From Spirochaetia bacterium (GTDB lineage Bacteria > Spirochaetota > Spirochaetia > CAKZLE01): a stretch of DNA of 35,191 nt. Under the pieces are notes generated by a model. It was given only the letters and a program-made list of their open reading frames with translations, was not told where the DNA came from and ran no database searches. Each line of letters opens with the position of its first letter. Position 1 is the first letter of the stretch. A program made the position numbers and the translations under genes. Location: the NCBI GenBank assembly GCA_021736385.1, contig JAIPFY010000033.1:1-35191 (forward strand), read 5' to 3'. Positions 7,275-15,488 of this stretch are shown here, piece after piece.

Positions 7275-8172
7275 TCCGATAGCGCGGTGACTGCTCGGCA
7301 GCACTCTCAGCCTCACAGAAGATGAACCCCTCTTTGACCAGGGCCTCTACACAGCTGTCTATGCGGCTTGCATCGAACTTGAGCGATGCATAGAGTTCCT
7401 CTACCGTTGAGGCTCCCCGCTCGGTGAAGACCGTCAGCAGTTCTCCTCTGATCTGTCTGTTCGAGTTCTCGAACTTCGCCTGCCGGGTGTAGTGGGCACT
7501 GCGGCGGTTGGGATTGGGGACCATGGTCTTGAGATAGACCCCGTAATCCATCAGGGCATAGTACCAGTTCCTCGGGTCCCTGCGGTCAAGCAGGGTCTCG
7601 AGCAGCACATAGAGCTCCCGGTCATGGACCTGATCGACCCCATGGTAGAAGAAATAGATCAGGACCCTGCGGATGTTGGTCTCAAGATAGAGGGAGGGTA
7701 TACCATGGGCAAACGCCAGCAGGGCAGCAGAGGTGGCAGGCCCTACCATGGGCAGGGCTTTCAGCTCCTTCTGATCGACCGGCAGGGTCCCCGCATACGT
7801 TCGTGTGCTGATCTCTGCGATCTTCTTGAGTGCAAGGGCCCTTCGGTTATACCCCAGACCCTTCCAGCAGGAGAGCACATCAGTGAGGGAAGCCCGTGAG
7901 AGCGCCTCGAGGGTCGGCCACCGCTGGAGGAACTCCTCATACTTCGGGAGTGCACGGGCGGTCTGTGTCTGCTGCAGCATCATCTCTGATAACAGGATAT
8001 GATAGGGGTCAGAAGTCTCTCTCCAGGGAAAGGAACGCCCTGACACTCTGTAGTGGCTGTATATGATCTCCCGGAACGAGTCGACGACCTCACCGGTGAC
8101 CGCTATCCCCTCAGGGAACGGCTGCGGCAGCTGGTCGAACTCGACCCGGGGTTCAGAGCTCTGCTTTCTCAC
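7267..8172 (-). CDS. MutY-like HhH-GPD DNA glycosylase lacking the iron-sulfur motif
   Basis: The 301-residue protein is a HhH-GPD base-excision glycosylase nearest to adenine glycosylase MutY. The block [18 protein letters not shown] contains the MutY catalytic glutamate (E63) and adenine-pocket residues. The helix-hairpin-helix is [15 protein letters not shown] (about 138-152). In the GPD strand the usual catalytic Asp (LDGNVKRV in E. coli MutY) is replaced by Glu in LETNIRRV (E164). The four-cysteine iron-sulfur loop that normally follows is absent; the region reads [13 protein letters not shown]. The C-terminal NUDIX-like recognition domain is also missing, and a short winged-helix-like tail (about 240-290) takes its place. 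The start is GTG at 8172, 20 nt inside the trpS 3' end. Activity on A:8-oxoG is likely but unproven. Confidence 0.82.
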   Translation of the reverse strand: MRKQSSEPRVEFDQLPQPFPEGIAVTGEVVDSFREIIYSHYRVSGRSFPWRETSDPYHILLSEMMLQQTQTARALPKYEEFLQRWPTLEALSRASLTDVLSCWKGLGYNRRALALKKIAEISTRTYAGTLPVDQKELKALPMVGPATSAALLAFAHGIPSLYLETNIRRVLIYFFYHGVDQVHDRELYVLLETLLDRRDPRNWYYALMDYGVYLKTMVPNPNRRSAHYTRQAKFENSNRQIRGELLTVFTERGASTVEELYASLKFDASRIDSCVEALVKEGFIFCEAESAAEQSPRYRIS

Positions 8173-9214
8173 GTTTCTTCTTCACCGTCTCTGCTTTCCG
8201 GCTGATCTTGTTCCAGGTACCCGAGAGACCCATGGCCTTCCGCATCAGCATGATCGTCTCTCTGGACTCCCTGCGCATCTTCATCGTTCCGTCATAGATG
8301 ACTTCATCGACGAGACCGGAGATCCCGGAGAACTGTTCCCTCCGCTCCCTGATGGGGATGAGGGTCTCATTGAGGGCTCGCACGAGCTTCTCCTTGACCT
8401 CGACATCCCCTACTCGTCCTTCCCGGTAACGCAGCTTGAGGTCTTCCACCTCCGCCTTGTCATGATTGAAGACATCATGGTAGATGAATACCGGGTTGCC
8501 CTCTACGGTTCCCGGGATGTCGGCTCGGATCCGGTTCGGATCGGTATACATGCCGAAGACCTTCTTTTTGACCGTCTTCTCATCATCGGAGAGAAAGATC
8601 GCGTTGTTGAGCGATTTTGACATCTTGGCGTTGCCGTCTGTCCCCACGAGCGACCCCACTTCACCGACAAGCACCTCTGGGACGGGGAATACCTCACCGT
8701 AGAGATAGTTGAACTTCCTCGCGATCTCCCGTGTCAGTTCCACATGGGCTTCGTTGTCTTTTCCCACCGGGACCAGATGAGCTCTGGGCATCAGGATATC
8801 GGCGGCCTGAAGCACCGGATAGCCAAGCAGCCCGAAGGGCATCTCATTCAGATCTGCAGAGCGTGCCATCTCCTTGAGACTCGGGACTCTCTGGAGCCTC
8901 GGGACACTCACCATGTTCTCGAAGAGCAGGTTCATCTCATAGATCTCCGGAACCGCTGACTGCAGATAGATCACCGCCTTCTGAGGGTCTATCCCGCAGG
9001 AGAGATAATCGAGGACCATCTCTCTCGCATGCTCGGCGATCTGTGCGATATGCTCTTTACCGGGTTTTGTGGTGAGGGTATGCAGATCCGCGATGATGAA
9101 GAAGCACTCGTAGGACTCCTGCAGGCGCACACGATTCTGAAGAGAACCAAGATAGTGACCGAGATGCAGTTTTCCAGTAGGCCTGTCGCCTGTCAGTATT
9201 CGTTTCCGTTCCAT
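8153..9214 (-). CDS. trpS: Tryptophanyl-tRNA synthetase
   Basis: The 353-residue class I aminoacyl-tRNA synthetase charges tRNA-Trp in the cytoplasm. The HIGH signature is HLGH (17-20) in [12 protein letters not shown], and the second signature is KMSKS (197-201). IADLHTLTT and [21 protein letters not shown] are further conserved blocks. The frame extends to 9268, but the ATG at 9214 is chosen because AGAGG lies 6 nt upstream and [14 protein letters not shown] is the usual N-terminus. The MutY-like gene overlaps its 3' end and is probably co-transcribed. Confidence 0.95.
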   Translation of the reverse strand: MERKRILTGDRPTGKLHLGHYLGSLQNRVRLQESYECFFIIADLHTLTTKPGKEHIAQIAEHAREMVLDYLSCGIDPQKAVIYLQSAVPEIYEMNLLFENMVSVPRLQRVPSLKEMARSADLNEMPFGLLGYPVLQAADILMPRAHLVPVGKDNEAHVELTREIARKFNYLYGEVFPVPEVLVGEVGSLVGTDGNAKMSKSLNNAIFLSDDEKTVKKKVFGMYTDPNRIRADIPGTVEGNPVFIYHDVFNHDKAEVEDLKLRYREGRVGDVEVKEKLVRALNETLIPIRERREQFSGISGLVDEVIYDGTMKMRRESRETIMLMRKAMGLSGTWNKISRKAETVKKKREKAEL

Positions 9215-9370
9215 TTCAAGCCTCTTTATGATGCCGATCCGCAGCAAGCAGAATCTGTCCGCGTACATGTGAGATCAGTACAGGAATGTAGTATATGATA
9301 GACCCTCTCGAACATGAGACATGATCGGAAGAGATATGACTCAGACTCTATAACCCAATGAAAGATTTGT

Positions 9371-10546
9371 CTAGCCCTGAGGGTTCCCGTCGGGCGATCG
9401 TTCCTTCTCTGATCCGGTCTGCATCCTGCTCAATCTTCTGGCGACCCGCTCTCGTGAGTAGCGGTCCTTTCTCTGTCGCTCCTCGGTATCGATCTGTTTG
9501 CGGTACTGTTTTCCGCTGCTGAGCAGGACCGCGATCGGCTTGAGGGGTTTGACATTATCGCACATGATCTGCAGCCCAGCGGTGATGGGAACGGCGAGGA
9601 ACATGCCGATGATGCCCCAGATGTATCCCCACAGGGCAAGAGAGACCAGGATGACGAACGGGCTGAGGTTCAGCCTGTTCCCCTGGACCCTCGGGTCCAG
9701 GATATTGCCGAGCACGATCTGGATGGATGCCATGAGGACCGAGACATAGAGGATACTGGCGTAGTCAGGATAGTACTGGATCAGTGCGATGCAGATCGTG
9801 GTGACCGTTATGATGATGGACCCGATGGTCGGGATGAAATTGAGGATGAATGCGAGCACACCGATGATGAAGGCGAAATCCAGTCGGGTGGCGATCGCCG
9901 CAAGGTAGAACAGGACACCGGTGCTCAGACTGAACAGGGCTTTCACGGTAAGGTATTTCGATATCTGCCGGTTGATCCTCTCGAACATGACTGCCCATCT
10001 GATCCATCCGTGATTCGGCATGGCGACTTTCATCTTGGGGATCAGTGACCTGCGTTCCATGAGCAGGAAGAGCACGAAAATGAAGATGATGAAGGCTGAT
10101 GAGAAGATCGATACGGCAGATTCAGAGACATTCGAGAGAATATTGATCAGGAGTCCCTGCCAGTTGAAGGTGAAGGATTCAAGGAAGCTGATACCGGTCT
10201 GCAGGTCGAGGATCTCAGAGACCCAGACATCGAACCTGCTGATGAGCATGCTGATACGTACCGAATAGCGGGGTATCTCGGAGATCAGGGTGTTCACGGC
10301 GAAGGAGAAGAACAGGATAGCCATGAAAAAGACCATGACCAGGACTGCCATGGCCAGGAGGATGGCAAGCCATCTGGGGAATCCCGCTTTTTCCATCCGG
10401 TTGACGAACGGACTGAGGATGAAGAAACAGAACAATGAGATCATCAGGGGGAGCGTGACCGAAGCGCCGTACTTGAGAACGACGATCAGCAGCACGATCC
10501 CTGCTGCATAGACTACTGTTTTCATCGATTTATCAGCAACTGCCAT
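9371..10546 (-). CDS. AI-2E family (PerM-like) membrane transporter
   Basis: The 391-residue protein has the AI-2E/PerM family layout: hydrophobic segments at about 10-35, 55-80, 150-170 and 210-345, with a soluble loop between about 80 and 145. Typical blocks are LPLMISLFCFFILSPFV near the N-terminus, FILNFIPTIGSIIITV in the middle, and VQGNRLNLSPFVILVSLALWGYIWGIIGMFLAVPI near the end (shown in pieces: NRLNLSPFVILVSL, GIIGMFLAVP). The tail from about 350 is very basic and probably cytosolic. Family members export small molecules, including AI-2 or ions; the substrate cannot be read from the sequence. The ATG at 10546 directly follows a -10 by 6 nt, so the mRNA is probably leaderless; the frame is open to 10576. 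Confidence 0.87.
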   Translation of the reverse strand: MAVADKSMKTVVYAAGIVLLIVVLKYGASVTLPLMISLFCFFILSPFVNRMEKAGFPRWLAILLAMAVLVMVFFMAILFFSFAVNTLISEIPRYSVRISMLISRFDVWVSEILDLQTGISFLESFTFNWQGLLINILSNVSESAVSIFSSAFIIFIFVLFLLMERRSLIPKMKVAMPNHGWIRWAVMFERINRQISKYLTVKALFSLSTGVLFYLAAIATRLDFAFIIGVLAFILNFIPTIGSIIITVTTICIALIQYYPDYASILYVSVLMASIQIVLGNILDPRVQGNRLNLSPFVILVSLALWGYIWGIIGMFLAVPITAGLQIMCDNVKPLKPIAVLLSSGKQYRKQIDTEERQRKDRYSRERVARRLSRMQTGSEKERSPDGNPQG

Positions 10547-10552
10547 GAAACA

Positions 10553-10581
10553 ACTATAGTCCACCTTGGAAAACAAGGCAA
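10553..10581. promoter_or_regulatory. Bidirectional promoter with palindromic -10 (perM-like / trmJ-like)
   Basis: The octamer ACTATAGT (10553-10560) is its own reverse complement, so TATAGT reads as a -10 on both strands. On the minus strand TTGCCT (10581-10576) lies exactly 17 bp away, and the perM-like ATG follows the -10 by 6 nt. On the plus strand the same element precedes the trmJ-like gene, though its -35 is poor. Confidence 0.6.
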
Positions 10582-10601
10582 TATCTGATACCTATACAGA
10601 A

Positions 10602-11336
10602 ATGAAAAGCATGTTAAATAACCTGGAAAGAATACAGATCGTACTGGTCGAGACTCAGGATGCGGCAAATATCGGGGCTGTATGCCGGGCGATGAAGACC
10701 ATGGGCATCACATCTCTGGCGATAGTGAGTGACAAGGAGTATTCGATCGACCGGATCAAGACCCTCTCACTGCACGCATACGACGTATATGAGCAGCACA
10801 CCCGATGCAGCACCCTCGAAGAGGCGCTCAGAGACAGCGTGTTCACTGCAGGGGCCACCAGAAGACGGGGCAAGTTCCGCAAATACTTCTCGCTGCTCCC
10901 CGAGCAGCTCGTACAGCAGATCTCCCGGATCCCGGTTTCAGGGCGCATCTCGATCGTGTTCGGCAGAGAGGCAGATGGTCTGACCGATGCCGAACTCTCC
11001 TGCTGTGATGCAGCGGTGATCATCCCCTCTTCCCCTGAGTTCCCGAGTCTCAACCTCTCTCAGGCGGTACAGGTGATCACCTACACCCTCTACCGGTCGC
11101 TCGTACCAGTGACCGGTCATGTCCCGATCGACAAGAGTCGTCTTGATACGATGACCGGGCACATCACCGAGGCCTTCGAGCGTATCGATTTCTACAAGCA
11201 GGATGAGAAGGAGGAGGTCCGCAGGTTCTTCCGCGATATCTTCGCCAGATCTGCCCTCAGCGAAAAAGAGGCTGCACGCATCGAGAAGATGTTCAACAAG
11301 ATGGCGGCACTGAAAATTCATCATTCTGCACCCTGA
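10602..11336 (+). CDS. TrmJ-like SPOUT RNA 2'-O-methyltransferase
   Basis: The 244-residue protein is a SPOUT-superfamily methyltransferase. The N-terminal IQIVLVETQDAANIGAVCRA (about 11-30) and the knot motifs SIVFGREADGLTDAEL (118-131) and IPSSPEFPSLNLSQAVQV (141-158) match TrmJ, which methylates the 2'-hydroxyl of nucleotide 32 in tRNA. The position is an inference from family resemblance. The C-terminal helical region (about 190-244) is also family-like. The start is uncertain: the frame is open from a TTG at 10566, five bases after the -10, and ATGs lie at 10602 and 10611. None has a good Shine-Dalgarno sequence. The ATG at 10602 gives the usual short N-terminus. Confidence 0.85.
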   Translation: MKSMLNNLERIQIVLVETQDAANIGAVCRAMKTMGITSLAIVSDKEYSIDRIKTLSLHAYDVYEQHTRCSTLEEALRDSVFTAGATRRRGKFRKYFSLLPEQLVQQISRIPVSGRISIVFGREADGLTDAELSCCDAAVIIPSSPEFPSLNLSQAVQVITYTLYRSLVPVTGHVPIDKSRLDTMTGHITEAFERIDFYKQDEKEEVRRFFRDIFARSALSEKEAARIEKMFNKMAALKIHHSAP

Positions 11337-11362
11337 CCACCCTTTCTTTACCGGTCAGTTTT
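11333..11362 (+). terminator. Possible terminator of the trmJ-like gene
   Basis: CTGACC (11333-11338, overlapping the TGA stop) pairs with GGTCAG (11353-11358) over a 14-nt loop and is followed by TTTT. The stem is short, and it overlaps the -35 region proposed for the next gene. Confidence 0.35.
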
Positions 11363-11371
11363 CAGTATAGT
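11343..11371 (+). promoter_or_regulatory. Possible promoter of the serine acetyltransferase gene
   Basis: TTTCTT (11343-11348) and TATAGT (11366-11371) are 17 bp apart. The -35 is weak. Transcription would start near 11378 and give a leader of about 48 nt that contains GGAG. Confidence 0.35.
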
Positions 11372-11425
11372 TCATGTAAGGGACTGTCAGAAGAACACTT
11401 CGGTCCCATACATGGAGTGCCCTGC

Positions 11426-12352
11426 ATGAACAGAATAGAGACCGCTTCGAACTCTTTCTCATATCTGGAAGAACTCATCGAGAGTTATGATGCATCATCA
11501 GGATCGAATTTCATCAACGAGCGACAGCTGCCCGATGCGAAAGCCATCCACAGGATCCTTGGACAGCTCCTTGAGATCCTCTTCCCCGGGTACTCCGGTA
11601 CACGGGAGATCACCAGCAGCAACCTGCTGTTCGTCATCGGGGACCTGCTCAGCAGCGTCAGCTGTGATCTCACGGCACAGGTCGCCATGGCGTACAAGCA
11701 CACCTGCCCGGAGAAGACCTGCAGCCATACGGTCTGCGACACGAAGGCAAAAGCCGCGGTAGAAGAACTGCTCTCATCGCTCCCAGACATTCGCAGGATC
11801 CTGAAGATCGATGTGGCGGCAGCCTTCGAAGGAGACCCGGCAGCCTGCTCTGAAGAGGAGATCGTGGTCTGCTATCCCGGCATCAAAGCCCTGGCCATCC
11901 ACCGGCTCTCCCATGTACTCTACACCCACCATGTCCCGCTGATCCCCAGGATGATGAACGAGATCGCCCACTCAGAGACCGGTATCGACATACACCCGGG
12001 GGCACAGATCGGTGAGGGATTCTTCATCGACCACGGGACGGGGGTCGTCATCGGTGAGACCTCGATCATCGGCAAGGGGGTGAAACTGTACCAGGGAGTC
12101 ACGCTCGGAGCCCTGAGCTTTCCCAAGGATCAGGGAGGGAACCTGATCCGCGGTCACAAACGACATCCGACGATCAAGGATCGGGTCACCATCTATGCCC
12201 ATGCGACGATCCTGGGGACGGTGACCATAGAACAGGGTGCTGTCATCGGAGGTAATGTCTGGCTGAAGGAAGATGTCGATGCCCATACCATCGTGACGAT
12301 GGAAGAGAAACCGGTGAACTTCAAGAAAGTACAGAGAGCAGGGACCCGCTAG
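11426..12352 (+). CDS. epsC: Serine O-acetyltransferase (EpsC-type)
   Basis: The 308-residue enzyme transfers acetyl from acetyl-CoA to L-serine, the first step of cysteine synthesis. The N-terminal helical half (1-175) includes a cysteine-rich stretch (CPEKTCSHTVC). The C-terminal left-handed beta-helix (about 185-290) has hexapeptide repeats with the catalytic histidine in IDHGTGVVIGET and the acetyl-CoA-binding GALSFPKDQGGNLIRGHKRHP (read here as ALSFPKDQ and RGHKRHP). The length of about 300 matches the EpsC branch of the CysE family. The ATG at 11426 is preferred over the GTG at 11417 because GGAG lies 8 nt upstream. No cysteine synthase gene is adjacent. The 3' end overlaps the convergent mnmA by 4 nt. 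Confidence 0.9.
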   Translation: MNRIETASNSFSYLEELIESYDASSGSNFINERQLPDAKAIHRILGQLLEILFPGYSGTREITSSNLLFVIGDLLSSVSCDLTAQVAMAYKHTCPEKTCSHTVCDTKAKAAVEELLSSLPDIRRILKIDVAAAFEGDPAACSEEEIVVCYPGIKALAIHRLSHVLYTHHVPLIPRMMNEIAHSETGIDIHPGAQIGEGFFIDHGTGVVIGETSIIGKGVKLYQGVTLGALSFPKDQGGNLIRGHKRHPTIKDRVTIYAHATILGTVTIEQGAVIGGNVWLKEDVDAHTIVTMEEKPVNFKKVQRAGTR

Positions 12353-13455
12353 CGCTCTGAGACGGTATCGATGATCCCGCCGCCGAGCAGATACTCCCCA
12401 TGGTAGCAGACAGCTGACTGACCCGGGGTGATCGATGCCGGGGTGCCGAGCACGATCTCGTTCCCCTCTTCTGCAGGGACGAGCAGACCCTGCTGCTCCG
12501 GTGAGTTGTATCGAATTTTGATCTTGAGCTTCCCGGCTGCTGAGAGTTCTGCACGCAGCGAGGGCGGGATGAACCAGTTCTCCTCACGCAGGCTGAAACG
12601 GCTGTGCAGCAGAGCCTCTTTCCTCCCCACGACCACGCTGTTATGATCCGCATCCAGTCTCTTGACGTACCACGGGCCGTCACTGAGGCCGAGTCCCTGC
12701 CGCTGCCCGAGCGTGTAGTGCATATAACCCCGGTGGGTCCCGAGCACTCTGCCCTCTTCATCGATGATCTTCCCCTCTGCAGAGACCGTCTCCCTGCCGT
12801 AGATCTCAATGAGCTTGTCGGTGTACTTCCCCGGGATGAAGCAGATGTCCTGACTCTCTTTCACGCTGGAGCTGGGGAACCCCTCACGGACAGCGATCTT
12901 CACGATCTCCTCTTTGGTATACTCCCCGAGGGGGAAGCGGATGGACATCAGGCGCGAGGGAAGGATGCGATAGAGCATATAGGACTGATCCTTGCTCAGG
13001 TCCCGGCCCTTCATGATCACCGGGTACCCTTCGTACTCCCCGATCCGTGCATAATGCCCGGTGGCGAAGAGAAAGCGAGCCTGATCGCTTATGATATGCT
13101 CTGATACAAGCCGGTCATGACAGAGCTGATAGAATCTGTTGAAGCGGATGCGTTCGTTACATCTGATGCAGGGATTGGGAGTCCTGCCGTGTCGGTATTC
13201 ACCAGCGAAATCGGCTATGACCGATTCAGTGAACTCATCGATGAGATCGAACCGGTAATACGGGATCCCGAACCTCGCGGCCAGGTCCCGGGCCCTGCCG
13301 AGGGTCTGCTCGTTACAGGTCAGACTGTTGGTGCAGATATCATGGCTGGCCCCGACGATATGATCATATTCCTTGCTCAGCAGATAGAGCGCTACGCTCG
13401 AATCCACTCCCCCGCTCAGCCCTACAGCGACTGCAGTCTCTACTTCTTTGTTCAT
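12349..13455 (-). CDS. mnmA: tRNA 2-thiouridine(34) synthase MnmA
   Basis: The 368-residue enzyme thiolates U34 of Lys, Glu and Gln tRNAs. The ATP-PPase P-loop is SGGVDSS (14-20). The first catalytic cysteine is in PNPCIRCN (C96) and the second is in SQDICFIP (C205). TGHYARI and HYTLGQRQGLGL are further family marks. The frame is open to 13500, but the ATG at 13455 gives the usual short N-terminus and stands 6 nt after a TATGAT hexamer, so a leaderless transcript is likely. No sulfur-relay genes are nearby. Confidence 0.94.
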   Translation of the reverse strand: MNKEVETAVAVGLSGGVDSSVALYLLSKEYDHIVGASHDICTNSLTCNEQTLGRARDLAARFGIPYYRFDLIDEFTESVIADFAGEYRHGRTPNPCIRCNERIRFNRFYQLCHDRLVSEHIISDQARFLFATGHYARIGEYEGYPVIMKGRDLSKDQSYMLYRILPSRLMSIRFPLGEYTKEEIVKIAVREGFPSSSVKESQDICFIPGKYTDKLIEIYGRETVSAEGKIIDEEGRVLGTHRGYMHYTLGQRQGLGLSDGPWYVKRLDADHNSVVVGRKEALLHSRFSLREENWFIPPSLRAELSAAGKLKIKIRYNSPEQQGLLVPAEEGNEIVLGTPASITPGQSAVCYHGEYLLGGGIIDTVSER

Positions 13456-13461
13456 GCGTGC

Positions 13462-13491
13462 ATCATAGGATACAATCGTGCAGTGTTTCAA
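13462..13491 (-). promoter_or_regulatory. Promoter of mnmA (leaderless type)
   Basis: On the minus strand TTGAAA (13491-13486) and TATGAT (13467-13462) are 18 bp apart. The 6 nt GCACGC separate the -10 from the ATG, so the expected start of transcription is the start codon itself. Confidence 0.6.
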
Positions 13492-13549
13492 TCTGCTCAC
13501 CGGCTGTTCACCGGGGTTTTCTCCTCAGGGACCGACTTCCAACTTCATA

Positions 13550-13577
13550 TTGACAGATGCCCCATATAGCGTACAAT
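13550..13577 (+). promoter_or_regulatory. Promoter of the glpQ-like gene (leaderless type)
   Basis: A perfect TTGACA (13550-13555) lies 16 bp before TACAAT (13572-13577). The ATG at 13585 follows the -10 by 7 nt. An earlier in-frame ATG at 13576 overlaps the -10 itself and so cannot be in this transcript. Confidence 0.7.
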
Positions 13578-13584
13578 GATCGGT

Positions 13585-14394
13585 ATGAACAGATCATTCT
13601 TCACCCCCATGCCAAGGATCCTCGCCCACAGAGGGGATTCAGCCCGATTCCCTGAGAACACCCTTCCGGCTTTCCTCAGTGCGGCTGAACTCGGCGTCGA
13701 TGTCATAGAGACCGATGTACATCTCACCTCTGACGGACAGATCATCATCTGGCATGATGATACGCTCGATCGGGAGACCGACGGCAGCGGACCGGTGGAG
13801 GACCACACGCTCAAGGAGCTTCTCACCCTTGATGCCGGCTATCATTTCTCCACAGACGGGGGGCAGACCTTCCCGTTCAGGGGTACCGGTATCCATATGC
13901 TCACCTTTGAAGATGCCCTGCAGGCACTGCCCCATATGAGATTCAATGTGGATCTGAAGACCGATCATACCGATATCGCACAGGCCTTCGGGGAACTCGT
14001 GGAACGGCATCAGGCACAGGATCGTATCCTGTGTGCATCTTTCCATGCCGATAACCTGATCCATGTGCGCAGGAAGTTCCCGGACCTTGCTACGAGCATG
14101 TCCCGTAAAGAGGTACGCACTCTGGTGTTCATGCAGAAGCTCCACCTGCCTCTGTGGCGTTCAGCTGTTCCAGGGATCGCCTTTCAGGTTCCCGAGCGAG
14201 AGGGCCGCATCACGGTGATCACTCCCGGGTTCATCAGACGATTCCATCGCATGGGTATCCATATTCAGGTGTGGACGATCAATGATGCTGCTGCTATGCA
14301 CCGGCTGCTCGACATGGGAGTCGATGGTATCTTCACCGATGACCCCAGAGTCCTGATAGCGGTGCTCAAAGAACGTGAGCCCAAGCAGCTGTAG
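13585..14394 (+). CDS. Glycerophosphodiester phosphodiesterase
   Basis: The 269-residue TIM-barrel enzyme hydrolyses glycerophosphodiesters to glycerol-3-phosphate and an alcohol. Catalytic and metal-binding residues are recognisable: HRG (15-17), PENT (23-26), IETDVHLT (E42, D44), WHDD (H57), NVDLK (121-125) and the terminal VWTINDAAAMHRLLDMGVDGIFTDDP, given here by its ends WTIN and GIFTDDP. There is no signal peptide, so it acts in the cytoplasm, unlike periplasmic GlpQ. The start is the ATG at 13585, because the upstream ATG at 13576 lies inside the -10. The gene stands alone between mnmA and the tRNA gene. Confidence 0.9.
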   Translation: MNRSFFTPMPRILAHRGDSARFPENTLPAFLSAAELGVDVIETDVHLTSDGQIIIWHDDTLDRETDGSGPVEDHTLKELLTLDAGYHFSTDGGQTFPFRGTGIHMLTFEDALQALPHMRFNVDLKTDHTDIAQAFGELVERHQAQDRILCASFHADNLIHVRRKFPDLATSMSRKEVRTLVFMQKLHLPLWRSAVPGIAFQVPEREGRITVITPGFIRRFHRMGIHIQVWTINDAAAMHRLLDMGVDGIFTDDPRVLIAVLKEREPKQL

Positions 14395-14601
14395 CATATA
14401 CGGGTCCCGCAACGATCGAAGGAGAGCGTGTTCCCCGATCACATCTGGTGTTCTTGTGAAGGCAAGGACCTGCGAAGATACGCACAGAAGGTACTCCGGA
14501 AACCGGGGAGCCACAGAAGAGACCTGTGATGAGGACGGCTGAGTCAAAGGTGCTCTGCTGGCTGTGCTGTCGTCGGGGATCGATGTGACGATGGAGGGGG
14601 T

Positions 14602-14639
14602 AAATAAAAAACGACCATTTGATCTCTCAAATGGTCGTT
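14602..14639 (-). terminator. Intrinsic terminator of the tRNA-Asp gene
   Basis: A perfect 13-bp stem (14610-14622 with 14627-14639) with a 4-nt loop is followed on the minus strand by a T-rich run (14610 down to 14602). It lies 4 nt downstream of the tRNA 3' end. Confidence 0.85.
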
Positions 14640-14642
14640 AGG

Positions 14643-14716
14643 CGGGAGCGACGGGGATTGAACCCGCGATCTCCGGCTTGACAGGCCGGCGCGATAACCA
14701 GCTTCGCTACGCCCCC
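14643..14716 (-). tRNA. tRNA-Asp (GTC)
   Basis: The minus strand folds as a 74-nt cloverleaf: acceptor GGGGGCG/CGCTCCC with one G-U pair, D-stem GCGA/TCGC, anticodon stem CCGGC/GCCGG around the loop CTGTCAA (anticodon GTC), and T-arm GCGGG-TTCAATC-CCCGT. The discriminator base is G, as expected for Asp. CCA is not encoded (CCT follows), so it must be added by tRNA nucleotidyltransferase. Confidence 0.95.
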
Positions 14717-14728
14717 TCGGCTTGATAG

Positions 14729-14757
14729 AATTTGCCCTATTTGATCTTTTTTGTCAA
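14729..14757 (-). promoter_or_regulatory. Probable tRNA-Asp promoter
   Basis: TTGACA (14757-14752, minus) is perfect and overlaps the stop codon of the methyltransferase gene. CAAATT (14734-14729) lies 17 bp away and is a weak -10. The start would be about 6 nt before the mature tRNA. Confidence 0.5.
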
Positions 14758-15398
14758 CCCTTTGCATAATATTTAATCACGTTTTTTCCCGGGTATCCTG
14801 CGATCATCCCAACCCGACGGGCAAGGACATCCATAGACTCCCGTGTGAAGAATGATATGTGGCTGGGATCCTCTTTATACCACCAGGAGGTGAAGGCAGC
14901 ACCTATCTGTCTGGTGACCAGCTGCGTCTGCATGATGATGATCCCACCGGGGTTCAGCAGCTGAGAAAGCTGCTGGATGACCGCTGCAGGGTCAGAAGTA
15001 TGTTCTATGACTTCAAGCAGGATCACCAGATCATAGGTGTGTGCGGTGTAGCTGGTATCAGGGGCGAAGAAGGGATCATAGGCATCGGTAGTGAACCCGG
15101 CCTCGCGCAGGAGCTCTGTGAGCACCGGCAGCGGTCCTGATCCGAAATCAAGGATCCTGCAGTCCGCTGCTGCGTGTGGAAGGACCGACTCATTCAGAAA
15201 CCGCTGAAGATACTGTACGTAGCCCTCGTTCTCCCTGCTGTTCTCATGGAGCAGATACCGCTGCCGCTCCTCTTCGCGTCCAAGCGACTGCTGTCTGTCG
15301 CGCATGATGAATCCGCACTCCTCGCAGACCTGGAAACGAGCACCCCGGGCATCCTGAAGCAGCTGCTGCTTCTGACTGTGACATATGATGCATCTCAT
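14754..15398 (-). CDS. Zinc-ribbon class I SAM-dependent methyltransferase (paralogue 1)
   Basis: The 214-residue protein starts with a zinc-ribbon-like CxxC...CxxC (C3, C6, C25, C28) and continues with a class I methyltransferase domain: motif I ILDFGSGPLPVL (about 82-93), an acidic YDPFFAP after strand 2, motif post-I/II LLEVIEHTSDP, and LNPGGIIIMQTQL. The region after it (WWYKEDPSHISFFTRESM) matches a subgroup of Methyltransf_23-like enzymes acting on unknown substrates. It is clearly related to the protein encoded at 30961-31620, with the same CIIC start, FGSGP motif, EVxEH and HISFxT elements. The ATG at 15398 stands 6 nt after TATACT, so the mRNA is probably leaderless; the frame is open to 15434. 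It is divergent from the PAP2 gene. Confidence 0.8.
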   Translation of the reverse strand: MRCIICHSQKQQLLQDARGARFQVCEECGFIMRDRQQSLGREEERQRYLLHENSRENEGYVQYLQRFLNESVLPHAAADCRILDFGSGPLPVLTELLREAGFTTDAYDPFFAPDTSYTAHTYDLVILLEVIEHTSDPAAVIQQLSQLLNPGGIIIMQTQLVTRQIGAAFTSWWYKEDPSHISFFTRESMDVLARRVGMIAGYPGKNVIKYYAKG

Positions 15399-15404
15399 GA
15401 GAGC

Positions 15405-15433
15405 AGTATAGCATATTGATTGATTTATATACA
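15405..15433 (-). promoter_or_regulatory. Promoter of methyltransferase 1 (leaderless type)
   Basis: TATACT (15410-15405, minus) is followed by the 6 nt GCTCTC and the ATG. The possible -35, TGTATA (15433-15428), is weak. It lies inside the spacer of the divergent PAP2 promoter. Confidence 0.5.
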
Positions 15434-15448
15434 CCGCTCCCCTATACT
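15420..15448 (+). promoter_or_regulatory. Promoter of the PAP2 phosphatase gene
   Basis: TTGATT (15420-15425) and TATACT (15443-15448) are 17 bp apart. The start should lie near 15455, leaving a leader of about 34 nt that contains GAGGGGAG. It overlaps the promoter of the divergent methyltransferase gene. Confidence 0.6.
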
Positions 15449-15488
15449 GTCTGTAGGTATCAGCACATCATCAGAGGGGAGACTCCAT

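Noticed and set aside
13576-13584. Upstream ATG of the glpQ-like gene at 13576
   Set aside because: It overlaps the -10 element of a near-perfect promoter, so it would not be in the mRNA; the ATG at 13585 is preferred.
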